Part shown: piece after piece, positions 1 to 6,905 of the stretch | Layout: every line of letters begins with the position of its first letter | Numbering within the stretch: the first letter of the stretch is position 1 | Assembly (NCBI GenBank): GCA_005882715.1 | Contig: VBEI01000140.1 | Location: forward strand, 1 to 16,695 | Reading direction: 5' to 3' | DNA length: 16,695 bases | Origin: Chloroflexota bacterium | GTDB lineage: Bacteria > Chloroflexota > Dehalococcoidia > SM23-28-2 > RBG-16-64-32 | Notes under the pieces: generated by a model | What the model saw: only the letters and a program-made list of their open reading frames with translations | Told to the model about the DNA's origin: nothing | The model's database searches: none | Program-made: the position numbers and the translations under genes

Positions 1-1058
1 CGCTCGCCGAGCCAGTCGACGAAGCCCTGCGGGTCGGGGAAGGCCTCCTCATCCCACTCGAAGTGGCAGCCGTCGAGTCGCTTGTCCTTGCGCCCCCTCA
101 GCCAGAGCGGGTCGAGGTGGACGACATCGCCGGGGATGTCTAGCTCGCGCAAGCGCTCGACGATGCCTTCGACCTGCTCGCGGTTGCGGTACATGCAGCG
201 CGACCACCAGACGCCGAACGACCAGTGCGGGGGCACTGTCGCTCGCCCGGTGAGGTCGGTGTAGCGGGAGATGATCTCTTTGGGCGAGGGGCCGTAGATG
301 AAGAAGTAGTCCAGGTAAGGATCGCCGACGCGGATTGCGGCGGTCTGGAGTGCGGGGTTTCCCAGCTCGTAGGTCAGCTTCGAGTGATGGTGGAAGAAGA
401 GCCCGAATCCGCGGCTGCTGATCAGGAGCGGGATGTTGATGTAGCAGGCGGTGGAGGTTATGGCACCGACCGGGTCGCGGCTCCACGAGACGATGCGCTG
501 TCCCTTGCGGTCGAAGGGGCCGAAGTGCTCGCCGAGGCCGTAGAGATGATCGTCAGGGTCTAGCGAAAAGACTTCGTGAAACTGCACGTTTCCGTCCGGA
601 CGACGCGGAGTGACGGCGCCGCGGATCTGGCGATCGTCCCAGCGCTGTTCGAAGATGGGCCGGCGGTCATTCGGTCTGACCGTGAGCGACCACTCGCCCT
701 TGTTCATCGAGAGGGCGAGTGCGTCGCTGTCCAGCTCGAGCCGATCGCTTTCGTCGGAAACCCGGCAGGACTGTTTTCGGTGGGCGCCCTCGACGAGCAT
801 GGGCGAGTCCCGCGGCGGCTCCTCGTCGAGCCACAGGCGCAAGCGGAATATCTGCGGCGTTATGAAGGTGACAGCGCCGCGCACGGTCCCTCCGTCGGTC
901 GCGTGCACTTCGAGGGCGACACCGCCGTCAATCTGGGTGCATGAAGTGACCTCGGTCAGGTGCGCGTACTCGCGGTCGAGGTCCGCGAAGATGGGCGTCC
1001 AGTCGGCGGCAAATTCGCGCAGGACTCCGCCGAATTGATGGGACTCGGGTTGGGTCAT
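1..1058 (-). CDS. GH31 family glycosidase, YicI-like alpha-xylosidase/alpha-glucosidase (partial)
   Basis: I translated this minus-strand reading frame by hand. It is open from the ATG at 1058 to the window edge and gives 352 residues, so the C-terminus is missing. Family-typical GH31 features are visible: an N-terminal beta-sandwich domain ending in YGLGEHFGPFDRKG, then PLLISSRGFGLFFHHHSK, the FIYGPSPKEIISRYT segment before the barrel, and PPHWSFGVWWSRCMYRN with LDPLWLR at the start of the (beta/alpha)8 barrel. The region ending HFEWDEEAFPDPQGF strongly recalls E. coli YicI. The catalytic nucleophile and acid/base aspartates of GH31 lie further on, outside the window, so activity cannot be checked. 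GH31 enzymes hydrolyse alpha-glucosidic or alpha-xylosidic bonds. I see no signal peptide, so it is probably cytoplasmic. It lies 117 bases after the HAD gene and seems to have its own promoter. Family is confident; substrate is not. Confidence 0.9.
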   Translation of the reverse strand, partial: MTQPESHQFGGVLREFAADWTPIFADLDREYAHLTEVTSCTQIDGGVALEVHATDGGTVRGAVTFITPQIFRLRLWLDEEPPRDSPMLVEGAHRKQSCRVSDESDRLELDSDALALSMNKGEWSLTVRPNDRRPIFEQRWDDRQIRGAVTPRRPDGNVQFHEVFSLDPDDHLYGLGEHFGPFDRKGQRIVSWSRDPVGAITSTACYINIPLLISSRGFGLFFHHHSKLTYELGNPALQTAAIRVGDPYLDYFFIYGPSPKEIISRYTDLTGRATVPPHWSFGVWWSRCMYRNREQVEGIVERLRELDIPGDVVHLDPLWLRGRKDKRLDGCHFEWDEEAFPDPQGFVDWLGE

Positions 1059-1065
1059 GGCGGGA

Positions 1066-1095
1066 AGTCTAGCACGCAGCCAGAATCCGTCACAA
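1066..1095 (-). promoter_or_regulatory. Promoter of the GH31 gene, leaderless-type
   Basis: On the minus strand TTGTGA (1095-1090) is followed after 18 bases by TAGACT (1071-1066) with an extended TGC just before it. The ATG at 1058 starts seven bases after the -10 box. The transcript would therefore begin at or next to the start codon, and no SD is present. Assigned by eye only. Confidence 0.45.
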
Positions 1096-1175
1096 TCGAG
1101 CGAGAAAGCAATGGCGAGGTTGGTAACCCACGCGCCCGGGCGCCCAGGCGCATCCTCTACCGCCCGTGAGCGCGA

Positions 1176-1829
1176 TTAGATGCCCGCGATCAGCTGCCAG
1201 ACACGCTCGTCCTCGAGGCTGGGGACGACGAGGTCTGCGCCCGCCTGCGCGAGCTTCTGCGGCGGGCGGGTAGTGGTGACGCCGATGCAACGCATGCCGG
1301 CCGCTTTTCCGCCGGCGATGCCTTCGGGGGCATCCTCGAGCACGACGGAATCCGCGGGCGGCACGGAGAGGCGCTCCGCCGCAACGAGAAAACCTTCAGG
1401 GTCCGGCTTGCCGTGCTGCGCGTCCTCCTCGCCCACTAACGTATCGAACATAGATCGTAGGCCAAGCGAATCGACGACCAGCTCGATGTTCTCGCAGGGC
1501 GTCGAGGACACGATTGCCTGCTTGAGACCCGCGACACGGGCCCGCCGCACGAGCTCCGCCGCTCCGGGCAGCGCCTGCACATTGCCTGCGACCCGCCGCC
1601 GGAAAGCCGCCTCTTTCGCCGCCATGAGCCGCTCCACTTCCTCTTGCGGCAGGTCGCCGAGGAGCCTTTGCAGGATGACGTAGTTCCGCAGCCCGATGAG
1701 CGAGCCCAGATACTCTTCCCGCGGGAGATCTCGTCCAAACTCCGACAGGACCTCGCGATACGCCTGATAGTGGAACTCCATGCTGTTCACCAGCACGCCG
1801 TCCATGTCCCAGAGGATCGCTCGTGTCAC
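1176..1829 (-). CDS. HAD superfamily hydrolase, beta-phosphoglucomutase-like
   Basis: This 217-residue protein is a HAD subfamily IA enzyme. Motif I is DMDGVLVNS (nucleophile Asp8, acid/base Asp10), motif II is the SST at 108-110, motif III lysine is Lys141 in HGKPDPEGF, and motif IV is VVLEDAPEGIAGGKAAGM (Glu165, Asp166). A helical cap follows motif I. The VLEDAPEGIAGGKAAGM form is typical of beta-phosphoglucomutase and sugar-phosphate phosphatases, so the substrate is probably a sugar phosphate. The start is GTG, chosen because the family begins a few residues before DMDG. It lies 27 bases after the glycosylase gene and is probably the last gene of that operon. A GH31 glycosidase follows, which would fit sugar catabolism, but the two may be transcribed separately. 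Phosphatase versus mutase cannot be decided from sequence alone. Confidence 0.88.
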   Translation of the reverse strand: MTRAILWDMDGVLVNSMEFHYQAYREVLSEFGRDLPREEYLGSLIGLRNYVILQRLLGDLPQEEVERLMAAKEAAFRRRVAGNVQALPGAAELVRRARVAGLKQAIVSSTPCENIELVVDSLGLRSMFDTLVGEEDAQHGKPDPEGFLVAAERLSVPPADSVVLEDAPEGIAGGKAAGMRCIGVTTTRPPQKLAQAGADLVVPSLEDERVWQLIAGI

Positions 1830-1856
1830 GCCAAGTCGTCCGATGCCCGCAGGCGA

Positions 1857-2672
1857 TTACTCCTGGCAGCCGCGGCAGAAGTTGGTGATCCGCTGGCCCG
1901 AGGTGATCTCGGAGATGCGGTGGCCACAGCGCGGGCAGTCCTGCCCTCCTTTGCGGTGAACGCGGAGGTGATCGCGATAGTGATTTGTGGGCAGGCCTTT
2001 CTCCTCCATCAGGCCGGCGACAATAGGCGTCGACCAGTCCATCACCTTGCGAATGGAGCGAAAGATCTCGCCAAGCTGCTCCTCGGAAAGATCGGTGCGC
2101 TTGCGGTAGGGATGTATGCGTGCCTCCCATAAGATTTCATCCGAGTATGCGTTCCCGATTCCGGCGATGCACTTCTCCGTCGTTAGGACACTCTTGATCT
2201 GCGCGCGCATCTTCTTCACTCGCTCGATAAAGACTCTCTCGGTCAGCTGCGGGTCCATCACGTCGGGCCCCATCTCCGTCCAGCGAGGCACCTTCTCGGC
2301 GAACTCATCCTCCCGCACGAGATACGCGCGCCCCATGTTGCGGTCATCGAAGTAGCGAAAATCCATATTGTTGCTCAGGTGCATGATGAAGGCGGTCTTT
2401 GGCCTTCGCCGGTCTTTCGGCTGGAGGTACTCGAAGCGGCCGGTGAGCATGGAGTGCACGACGAGATTGTCGCCGGATTCAAACGGAAACAGGAGGTATT
2501 TTGCCCGGCGATCGACAGGCTGGAATACCTGCCCCTTCATCCGGCTTTCGAATTCGTCGCGGCCCATCCGTACGATCCACGGGATGACCGACTGCGCGGA
2601 CTCGACCGCTAAGCCGGGCAGCCGCTTGTTGAAGTAGGCGCGGTAGCCTTCGAGATCGGGGATTTCGGGCAT
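1857..2672 (-). CDS. Fpg/Nei family DNA glycosylase
   Basis: A 271-residue base-excision repair enzyme of the formamidopyrimidine-DNA glycosylase/endonuclease VIII family, which removes oxidised bases and nicks the abasic site. The frame is open to 2729, but I start at 2672 because the family needs MPE at the N-terminus: Pro2 is the Schiff-base nucleophile and Glu3 is catalytic. Lys58 in RRAKYLL matches the conserved beta-hairpin lysine. GIGNAYSDEIL (171-181) is the helix-two-turn-helix signature. The C-terminal zinc finger has Cys246, Cys249, Cys266 and Cys269, with the conserved Arg261 just before the last pair. The N-terminus reads MPEIPDLEGY instead of the usual MPELPEVET, so I do not choose between Fpg (mutM) and Nei. 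It begins 8 bases after pheA ends, so the two are probably co-transcribed. Confidence 0.92.
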   Translation of the reverse strand: MPEIPDLEGYRAYFNKRLPGLAVESAQSVIPWIVRMGRDEFESRMKGQVFQPVDRRAKYLLFPFESGDNLVVHSMLTGRFEYLQPKDRRRPKTAFIMHLSNNMDFRYFDDRNMGRAYLVREDEFAEKVPRWTEMGPDVMDPQLTERVFIERVKKMRAQIKSVLTTEKCIAGIGNAYSDEILWEARIHPYRKRTDLSEEQLGEIFRSIRKVMDWSTPIVAGLMEEKGLPTNHYRDHLRVHRKGGQDCPRCGHRISEITSGQRITNFCRGCQE

Positions 2673-2680
2673 GCGCCGCG

Positions 2681-3553
2681 TTACTCCCGGTATTTGGGAT
2701 ACGAGCCGAGCACGCGAAAGAAGGAGCATTGCTCCTTCACGCGTTCGAGGGCGGTCATCAGCGGCTCCTCAGCGCGATGGCCGTCTACGTCCATGAGGAA
2801 GATATAGGTCCCGAGCTTCTCGCGGCTGGGGCGCGATTCGATCTTCGAGAGGTTGATGGAGCGTTCCGAGAACTCTTTTAGCGCCCCCACCAGGAGCCCC
2901 GGGCGGTCCTCAACGACGAATGCGCAGGCTAATGATGTCCTATCATCGCCGCTTGGTGGTGAGTCTTGTTTTCCGAGCACTACGAAGCGCGTGAGATTTG
3001 GGCTCCGGTCCTGGATGCCACGGGCGAGAATTTCGGCGCCGAAAATATCGGCGGCGCGACGGGTGCCGATGGCCGCGGCGTTCTCACGCGCCATCATCTC
3101 CTCTACGGCCGCCGAATTCGAGAGCGCGGCTTCGATGGTAGCTTTGGGGAAGCAGCGCTCGACGAAGCCGCGGCACTGGCCCAGCGCCTGTGGGTGTGCA
3201 AAGAGGACCTTGACGGAATCAGCTTTCGTACCGGGCTTGACCAGCAGGTAGTGCTCGATCGCCAGGATCGCTTCGTTCTGGATGGACAGCGCCCGGGCGC
3301 TGTGCACGAGGACGTCGAGCGTCTCAGTGACGGACCCCTCGAGGCTGTTTTCGATTGGGACGATACCGAGATCGGCCATTCCCGAATCGACGGCGCTCGC
3401 TACGGCGGTGATGCTTGCCATAGGCACCGGTTCGGACTGGGCGTCGTACTTGAGGGCGGCTTCCTCGCTAAAAGTGCCGGCGGGCCCCAGGAAGGCCAGC
3501 CGCAGGCCTGCCCGCTGCTGCGGCGTGCCTGCTTGTCCGGCCGGGCCGCTCAT
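2681..3553 (-). CDS. pheA: Prephenate dehydratase
   Basis: A 290-residue monofunctional prephenate dehydratase, which converts prephenate to phenylpyruvate in phenylalanine synthesis. The catalytic domain starts at FLGPAGTFSEEAAL (21-34), contains VPIENSLEGSV (65-75) and has the conserved catalytic TRF at 188-190. A C-terminal ACT regulatory domain spans roughly 206-285, with the ESRP motif (239-242) that binds phenylalanine for feedback inhibition. There is no chorismate mutase domain, so mutase activity must come from elsewhere. It begins two bases after the trkA stop and lies upstream of the glycosylase. Its neighbours are not aromatic-pathway genes, so this looks like a compact housekeeping operon, not a pathway cluster. 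Confidence 0.96.
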   Translation of the reverse strand: MSGPAGQAGTPQQRAGLRLAFLGPAGTFSEEAALKYDAQSEPVPMASITAVASAVDSGMADLGIVPIENSLEGSVTETLDVLVHSARALSIQNEAILAIEHYLLVKPGTKADSVKVLFAHPQALGQCRGFVERCFPKATIEAALSNSAAVEEMMARENAAAIGTRRAADIFGAEILARGIQDRSPNLTRFVVLGKQDSPPSGDDRTSLACAFVVEDRPGLLVGALKEFSERSINLSKIESRPSREKLGTYIFLMDVDGHRAEEPLMTALERVKEQCSFFRVLGSYPKYRE

Positions 3554-3555
3554 GA

Positions 3556-4248
3556 CTAGCGGCCGGGAGCGGCTGGTGACGAGGAATTGGTCAACGCGGC
3601 GCGAAGCGCATCCTCGCTCTCGCGGCGAGTGACCGCGACTACCTGGTCCTCGGCCCGGATTATTGTGTCGTTGCTGGGGACTCGGGGCGTGCCGTCCGAG
3701 TCCACGATTAGCGTGATCAGCGACTGCTGTGGGAGTAACAGCTCACCGATGCGCTTTCCGACCACCGACGCCCGCTGCGGCACCTTGACCTCGACGATTT
3801 CGAGTCCCCCGCCTTTCAAGCTGAGCAGCTGGATGAGCCCGTGGATCGGCAGCTCCTGCTCGATCTGGGCGAGGATGGCAGCTGTGGCGCTTACTGTGGT
3901 GTCGATGCCGAGCTGTTTGAAGATCGACTCGTTTTTCGGGTTGTTGATGCGCGCGACTGTACGCGGGACGCTGAACTTGGCCTTGGCCACCTGACATACC
4001 ACGAGGTTGTCCTCGTCGTCTCCGGTAACGGCGATCACCATGTCGGCGCGGCCGTAGCCGGCCTTCTCCATGGTCGCCGCCTCGCAGCCGTCGCCGCGGA
4101 GGGCGATATCGCCGAGTTCCTGGGTGACGCGCTCGACCTTGGCCGCGTCGAGCTCGATGATGAGGACCTCGTGGCCTTCGGGCGCCTCGAGAAGCTCCTT
4201 GGCGAGGTAATAGCCGACCTTTCCGGCGCCGACGACAATGATGTACAT
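3556..4248 (-). CDS. TrkA-like K+ transport regulatory protein (RCK_N + RCK_C)
   Basis: A 230-residue cytosolic regulatory subunit of a K+ channel or transporter. The RCK_N Rossmann domain (about 1-125) carries the nucleotide-binding GAGKVG at residues 7-12 and an acidic residue at the end of the second strand (IIELD). An RCK_C domain follows (about 140-220: LEIVEVKVPQRASVVGKRIGEL... to VVAVTRRE). This is the length of single-RCK KtrA-type proteins, and half of a double TrkA such as that of E. coli. Its ATG directly abuts the stop of the preceding RCK_N-only gene. No TrkH/KtrB-type membrane subunit is in the window. A short low-complexity tail (SSSPAAPGR) ends the protein. Partner and ligand are unknown. 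Confidence 0.93.
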   Translation of the reverse strand: MYIIVVGAGKVGYYLAKELLEAPEGHEVLIIELDAAKVERVTQELGDIALRGDGCEAATMEKAGYGRADMVIAVTGDDEDNLVVCQVAKAKFSVPRTVARINNPKNESIFKQLGIDTTVSATAAILAQIEQELPIHGLIQLLSLKGGGLEIVEVKVPQRASVVGKRIGELLLPQQSLITLIVDSDGTPRVPSNDTIIRAEDQVVAVTRRESEDALRAALTNSSSPAAPGR

Positions 4249-4680
4249 CTAGGCCTCGGTCTCCCCGCCGGCGGCTGCGGGTTCCTTGTCAATCAGGTCC
4301 TTGAGAAGCTGCGCGCCGACAAGCGTGGGGCTAATCGTTTCGAGCCCCAGGTCACGGTAGATCTCCTCGCGAATCGGGTCATAGATGCGACAGAGGGTGC
4401 GGCGAACGCCGAAGAGATGCTTGGCCATCTGGGTCGCCATGACGTTGCGGTTGTCACCTTGAGTCACGGCTACGAAGGCGTCCGCCTGCCTGAGACCAAC
4501 GCGGGCGAGAACGTCCTGGTCTATGGCGTTCCCGGCGTGCCTCCGGCCTTTGAACTCCGGCGGCAGGCGCTTGAAGGCATCGGGCCGGATGTCGATCACT
4601 GTCACGTCGTGGCCGTCGTTGTCGAGCCAGGTGGCGAGCGTGGCGCCGACCCGACCGCAGCCCATGATCACGACTTTCAT
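4249..4680 (-). CDS. TrkA-N domain protein, RCK_N only
   Basis: A 143-residue protein made only of a Rossmann NAD-binding RCK_N domain. MGCGRVGATLA supplies GCGRVG (residues 7-12), and VIDIRPDAF ends the second strand with an acidic residue. The rest follows the TrkA_N pattern (FVAVTQGDNRNVMATQMAK). It has no RCK_C domain and ends in an EPAAAGGETEA tail. It starts three bases after the uspA stop and its own stop abuts the full TrkA start, so the pair is surely co-translated. The two RCK proteins may form a hetero-oligomeric gating ring, but that is inference. Confidence 0.9.
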   Translation of the reverse strand: MKVVIMGCGRVGATLATWLDNDGHDVTVIDIRPDAFKRLPPEFKGRRHAGNAIDQDVLARVGLRQADAFVAVTQGDNRNVMATQMAKHLFGVRRTLCRIYDPIREEIYRDLGLETISPTLVGAQLLKDLIDKEPAAAGGETEA

Positions 4681-4683
4681 CGG

Positions 4684-5127
4684 TTATTCCCGGACCGGCT
4701 CCCGGAAAATAATAACCTGGCAGGGCGAGTGGGTAAGGACGTATTGCGCGGCTGTGCCAACCTGGAACTCGCCGAGAGTGCGCTCATAATTGATGCCCAT
4801 GACAATAGCGTCGACCTGCCGGTCCGCCGCCTCATCAACGATGGCATGTCCCCGGTCTCGGGCCTGCAATAACTCGCCGGAGATTTTGTAGTCCACCTGG
4901 TCTGCTACCTGTTCCGCCTCGGTCAGAACGTCTTCGCCGGACCTCGCTTCGCTGGACATCTCGGCGTCGAGGGGCAAGTTGCGTGCTACTTCGATGACGT
5001 AAACGGCGTAGACGGTACCCTTGTTTCGCTTCGAGAGGTGGCAGGCGAGAGCGAGGGCATCGAACCCAGCCCTTGAGCCATCCACCGGCACCAGTACATT
5101 CTTAATCCTCAGCGAGTCGTAGTCCAA
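4684..5127 (-). CDS. Universal stress protein, UspA family
   Basis: A 147-residue single-domain UspA fold protein. The N-terminal strand and Walker-like region is NVLVPVDGSRAGFDALALA. The C-terminal part has IVMGINYERTLGEFQVGTAAQYVLTHSPCQVIIF, which corresponds to the ATP-binding G-x2-G-x9-G(S/T) loop of UspA proteins. The first glycine pair is altered (GINYE instead of GxxG), so ATP binding is uncertain. The start is TTG; no in-frame ATG exists near the conserved N-terminus. It is first in a tight run with the two TrkA-like genes. That pairing suggests a stress- or nucleotide-sensing partner for K+ transport, as reported for other Usp-RCK gene pairs. Confidence 0.92.
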   Translation of the reverse strand: MDYDSLRIKNVLVPVDGSRAGFDALALACHLSKRNKGTVYAVYVIEVARNLPLDAEMSSEARSGEDVLTEAEQVADQVDYKISGELLQARDRGHAIVDEAADRQVDAIVMGINYERTLGEFQVGTAAQYVLTHSPCQVIIFREPVRE

Positions 5128-5156
5128 GAGCTTCTCGGTCTAATTATCAAGCAACG

Positions 5157-5186
5157 ATTATATTCGCGGGCATATTGCCCAATCAA
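5157..5186 (-). promoter_or_regulatory. Promoter of the usp-trkA-trkA-pheA-fpg-HAD operon
   Basis: On the minus strand there is an exact TATAAT at 5162-5157, preceded after 18 bases by TTGATT (5186-5181). The transcript would begin near 5150, giving a leader of about 23 bases before the TTG start at 5127. This AT-rich block stands out in the GC-rich surroundings. The six genes downstream have gaps of 0-27 bases, so this is probably the promoter of the whole run. Confidence 0.65.
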
Positions 5187-5212
5187 CCGAGTCGCGGGCA
5201 GGCGGGGACAAC

Positions 5213-5241
5213 TCCCCCAGAGCGCGAAGAGCTCGCGGGGG
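5213..5241 (-). terminator. Possible hairpin after the DUF4349 gene
   Basis: CCCCC pairs with GGGGG and GAGC with GCTC around a short loop, just downstream of the lipoprotein stop. No T-run follows on the minus strand, so it would be a weak or non-canonical terminator. Confidence 0.3.
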
Positions 5242-5246
5242 TGGCT

Positions 5247-6185
5247 TCAATCGGTCTTTACCGCCGTTTGGCCGCCCCCCTCAAGCCTGCGAGCGAAATC
5301 GGTGATTCGGCGGCCAAAACGCTTCCAAAGCACTAGGAGAATAATGGCCGGAACCGCAAGCCACGCCAGGAACACCGCGCCGACTATCGTCACCGTGCCC
5401 AGGACAACCATTGCATCCTTCGACGTCTTCCACGAAGCTTGCCAGGCCTTCTGAGCCCAGTTCTTGCTGTCGGCCTGCACTATCGCCGGAGGCAGGCTCA
5501 ATTGCACCGTGATTGACGCGAAGTCCGTGAGGTTGTTAAGCACGTTTGTGCGGCCCGTTGCCTGCTCGATTTCGAGGCGGACCCCATTCAGCCGGTCTTG
5601 CACCGTCAGAATCTCGTCGATGGAAGCAGCCTTGTTGAGTAGCTCTAGGTATCGCTGCTCGGTCGCCTGCAAGTTCCGCAGACGAGCCTGAAGGTCTGTG
5701 AACTCCTCGGTCACCTCAGACGCATTGCTCGTCTCCGACACCGTTTCCTTCGCGATACCACGCAGCCGGCTCATCACCGTTGAATAGGCATCGGCGGGCA
5801 CGCGAATCGTCACTGTCGCCGTCTGCGTGCGTCTCACGTTGTCTCCGCCGTCATTCCCTGAATTGACCAGGACGTTGGACGCGGATACGAACCCGCCCGC
5901 ACCGGATGCCACATCGTCGATTTGTTGGACCGCCGCCACGACGTTTTCCACCCTCAGATCGAGGTTCGCGTTGCGGACGATCTTGCGGTCTTGGACCTTT
6001 GGCTCCGGCAGTGCGTTGTCGCCCGCCGGCGCTGCGGGCGCTGCGGAGTCGTTCCCCGCGCTCTGCTTGGTTCCTGATCCGCTGTCGTTAGCCGTTTGGC
6101 CGCTACAGGCCGCGAGCAGCAGGGCGCCTCCTATGAGCCCGAAAGCGCCGAACGTTCGCCAGTTGCGCCACGCTTTGATAGTCAT
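5247..6185 (-). CDS. DUF4349 domain lipoprotein
   Basis: A 312-residue envelope protein of unknown function. The N-terminus is a lipoprotein signal with a hydrophobic run and lipobox LLAAC (Cys27), then a low-complexity Ser/Gly/Ala/Pro linker. The DUF4349 region starts at about VQDRKIVRNANLDLRVENV and covers roughly residues 60-250. It includes a probable coiled coil (EVTEEFTDLQARLRNLQATEQRYLEL... to GVRLEIEQATGR). A strongly hydrophobic membrane segment (VVLGTVTIVGAVFLAWLAVPAIILLVLW) lies near the C-terminus, followed by a basic tail. The frame is also open from a GTG at 6194, but that is one base from the GGAGG. The ATG at 6185 has GGAGG at a normal distance of 10 bases, so I chose it. Having both a lipid anchor and a C-terminal membrane span is typical of the family. 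Confidence 0.9.
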   Translation of the reverse strand: MTIKAWRNWRTFGAFGLIGGALLLAACSGQTANDSGSGTKQSAGNDSAAPAAPAGDNALPEPKVQDRKIVRNANLDLRVENVVAAVQQIDDVASGAGGFVSASNVLVNSGNDGGDNVRRTQTATVTIRVPADAYSTVMSRLRGIAKETVSETSNASEVTEEFTDLQARLRNLQATEQRYLELLNKAASIDEILTVQDRLNGVRLEIEQATGRTNVLNNLTDFASITVQLSLPPAIVQADSKNWAQKAWQASWKTSKDAMVVLGTVTIVGAVFLAWLAVPAIILLVLWKRFGRRITDFARRLEGGGQTAVKTD

Positions 6186-6287
6186 GGCTTTCACCCCTCC
6201 GTGAGATGTCTCTACTCGATAAACGAGAAAAATCTCTCGAAAGTTCCAGTTTGCGGATACGGCGCGATCCGTTTATCCGCTGCACCG

Positions 6288-6315
6288 CAGGCAATCCGTT
6301 AACAGGCAATCCGTT
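6288..6315. repeat. Short tandem direct repeat (13 bp)
   Basis: CAGGCAATCCGTT occurs at 6288-6300 and again at 6303-6315, two bases apart. It lies between the lipoprotein start and the phosphoesterase stop. It could be an operator for the lipoprotein gene or a small duplication; nothing else supports a function. Confidence 0.55.
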
Positions 6316-6353
6316 CCGTAAAGCCCCGGCGCGAGGGGCCTGCTCCTGGCTCC

Positions 6354-6905
6354 CTACGCCAACTGAACCAATGACGGCGTAACCAGACCGTCCTCTATAT
6401 CGAGAAAGCCGATCGTTCCGAGGCGCGTGCTCTGGTGGTTGGGAAAGGTAGGGCTCCCCGGGTTCACGATCAGGACGCCCTTCACCTCGGTGATTTCCGC
6501 CGCATGGGTGCTGCCGCGCACGATGAGGTCTACCGGCCCGCGAAAGTAGTGCTGCATTTGCCCGTCGAGGGTGCGAAGGGGCGGATGTTCGGGGAGCTGG
6601 AGGTCGTGAACAAGGCCGATCTTTACCGTTCGCCCTGAGGCTCTCGAAGGGCCAACCGTCAGCACCTTCGCCTCAGACAAACGCGGATCTTCAGGAGGCA
6701 CCGTCCTTTGCCAGCCCCGGAAGTCACCGTTGCCCCAGACGGCCATCACGGGCGCGACCTCCTCCAGCCAGTCGATCACCTCTGGGACCATGAGGTCGCC
6801 CGCGTGCATGATCAGGTCGACCCCGCGAAACGCCTCGTAGATTTGCGGCCAGAGTTCCTTGGTGGCCGTCGGTATGTGCGTGTCGGAGATAAGGCCGATG
6901 CGCAT
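6354..6905 (-). CDS. YfcE/MJ0936-type metallophosphoesterase
   Basis: A 183-residue calcineurin-like phosphoesterase. Metal-binding motifs run in order: SDTH (residues 7-10), HAGD (35-38), GNGD (58-61), the GLVHD histidine, then GSTHAAE, and NPGSP near the end. The family norm for the fifth block is GHTH; here the first histidine is replaced by serine. GNCD/GNNE is replaced by GNGD, which keeps the metal-binding asparagine. One of the two metal sites may therefore be altered. It overlaps the stop of the PPK2 gene by one base (TAATG), so translation is probably coupled. Known relatives hydrolyse phosphodiesters such as bis-pNPP, but the physiological substrate is unclear. Confidence 0.88.
   Translation of the reverse strand: MRIGLISDTHIPTATKELWPQIYEAFRGVDLIMHAGDLMVPEVIDWLEEVAPVMAVWGNGDFRGWQRTVPPEDPRLSEAKVLTVGPSRASGRTVKIGLVHDLQLPEHPPLRTLDGQMQHYFRGPVDLIVRGSTHAAEITEVKGVLIVNPGSPTFPNHQSTRLGTIGFLDIEDGLVTPSLVQLA

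Noticed and set aside
1132..1143. GC-rich palindrome GCGCCCGGGCGC between HAD and GH31
   Set aside because: It has no T-run and is expected by chance in GC-rich DNA, so I do not call it a terminator.
2673..2729. Upstream extension of the DNA glycosylase
   Set aside because: The family requires Pro2 at the N-terminus, which fixes the start at the MPE codon at 2672.
3841..4872. Long plus-strand open frame (343 codons)
   Set aside because: It lies opposite the two TrkA-like genes and part of uspA; its product matches no family I recognise, whereas the minus-strand frames carry clear Rossmann motifs.
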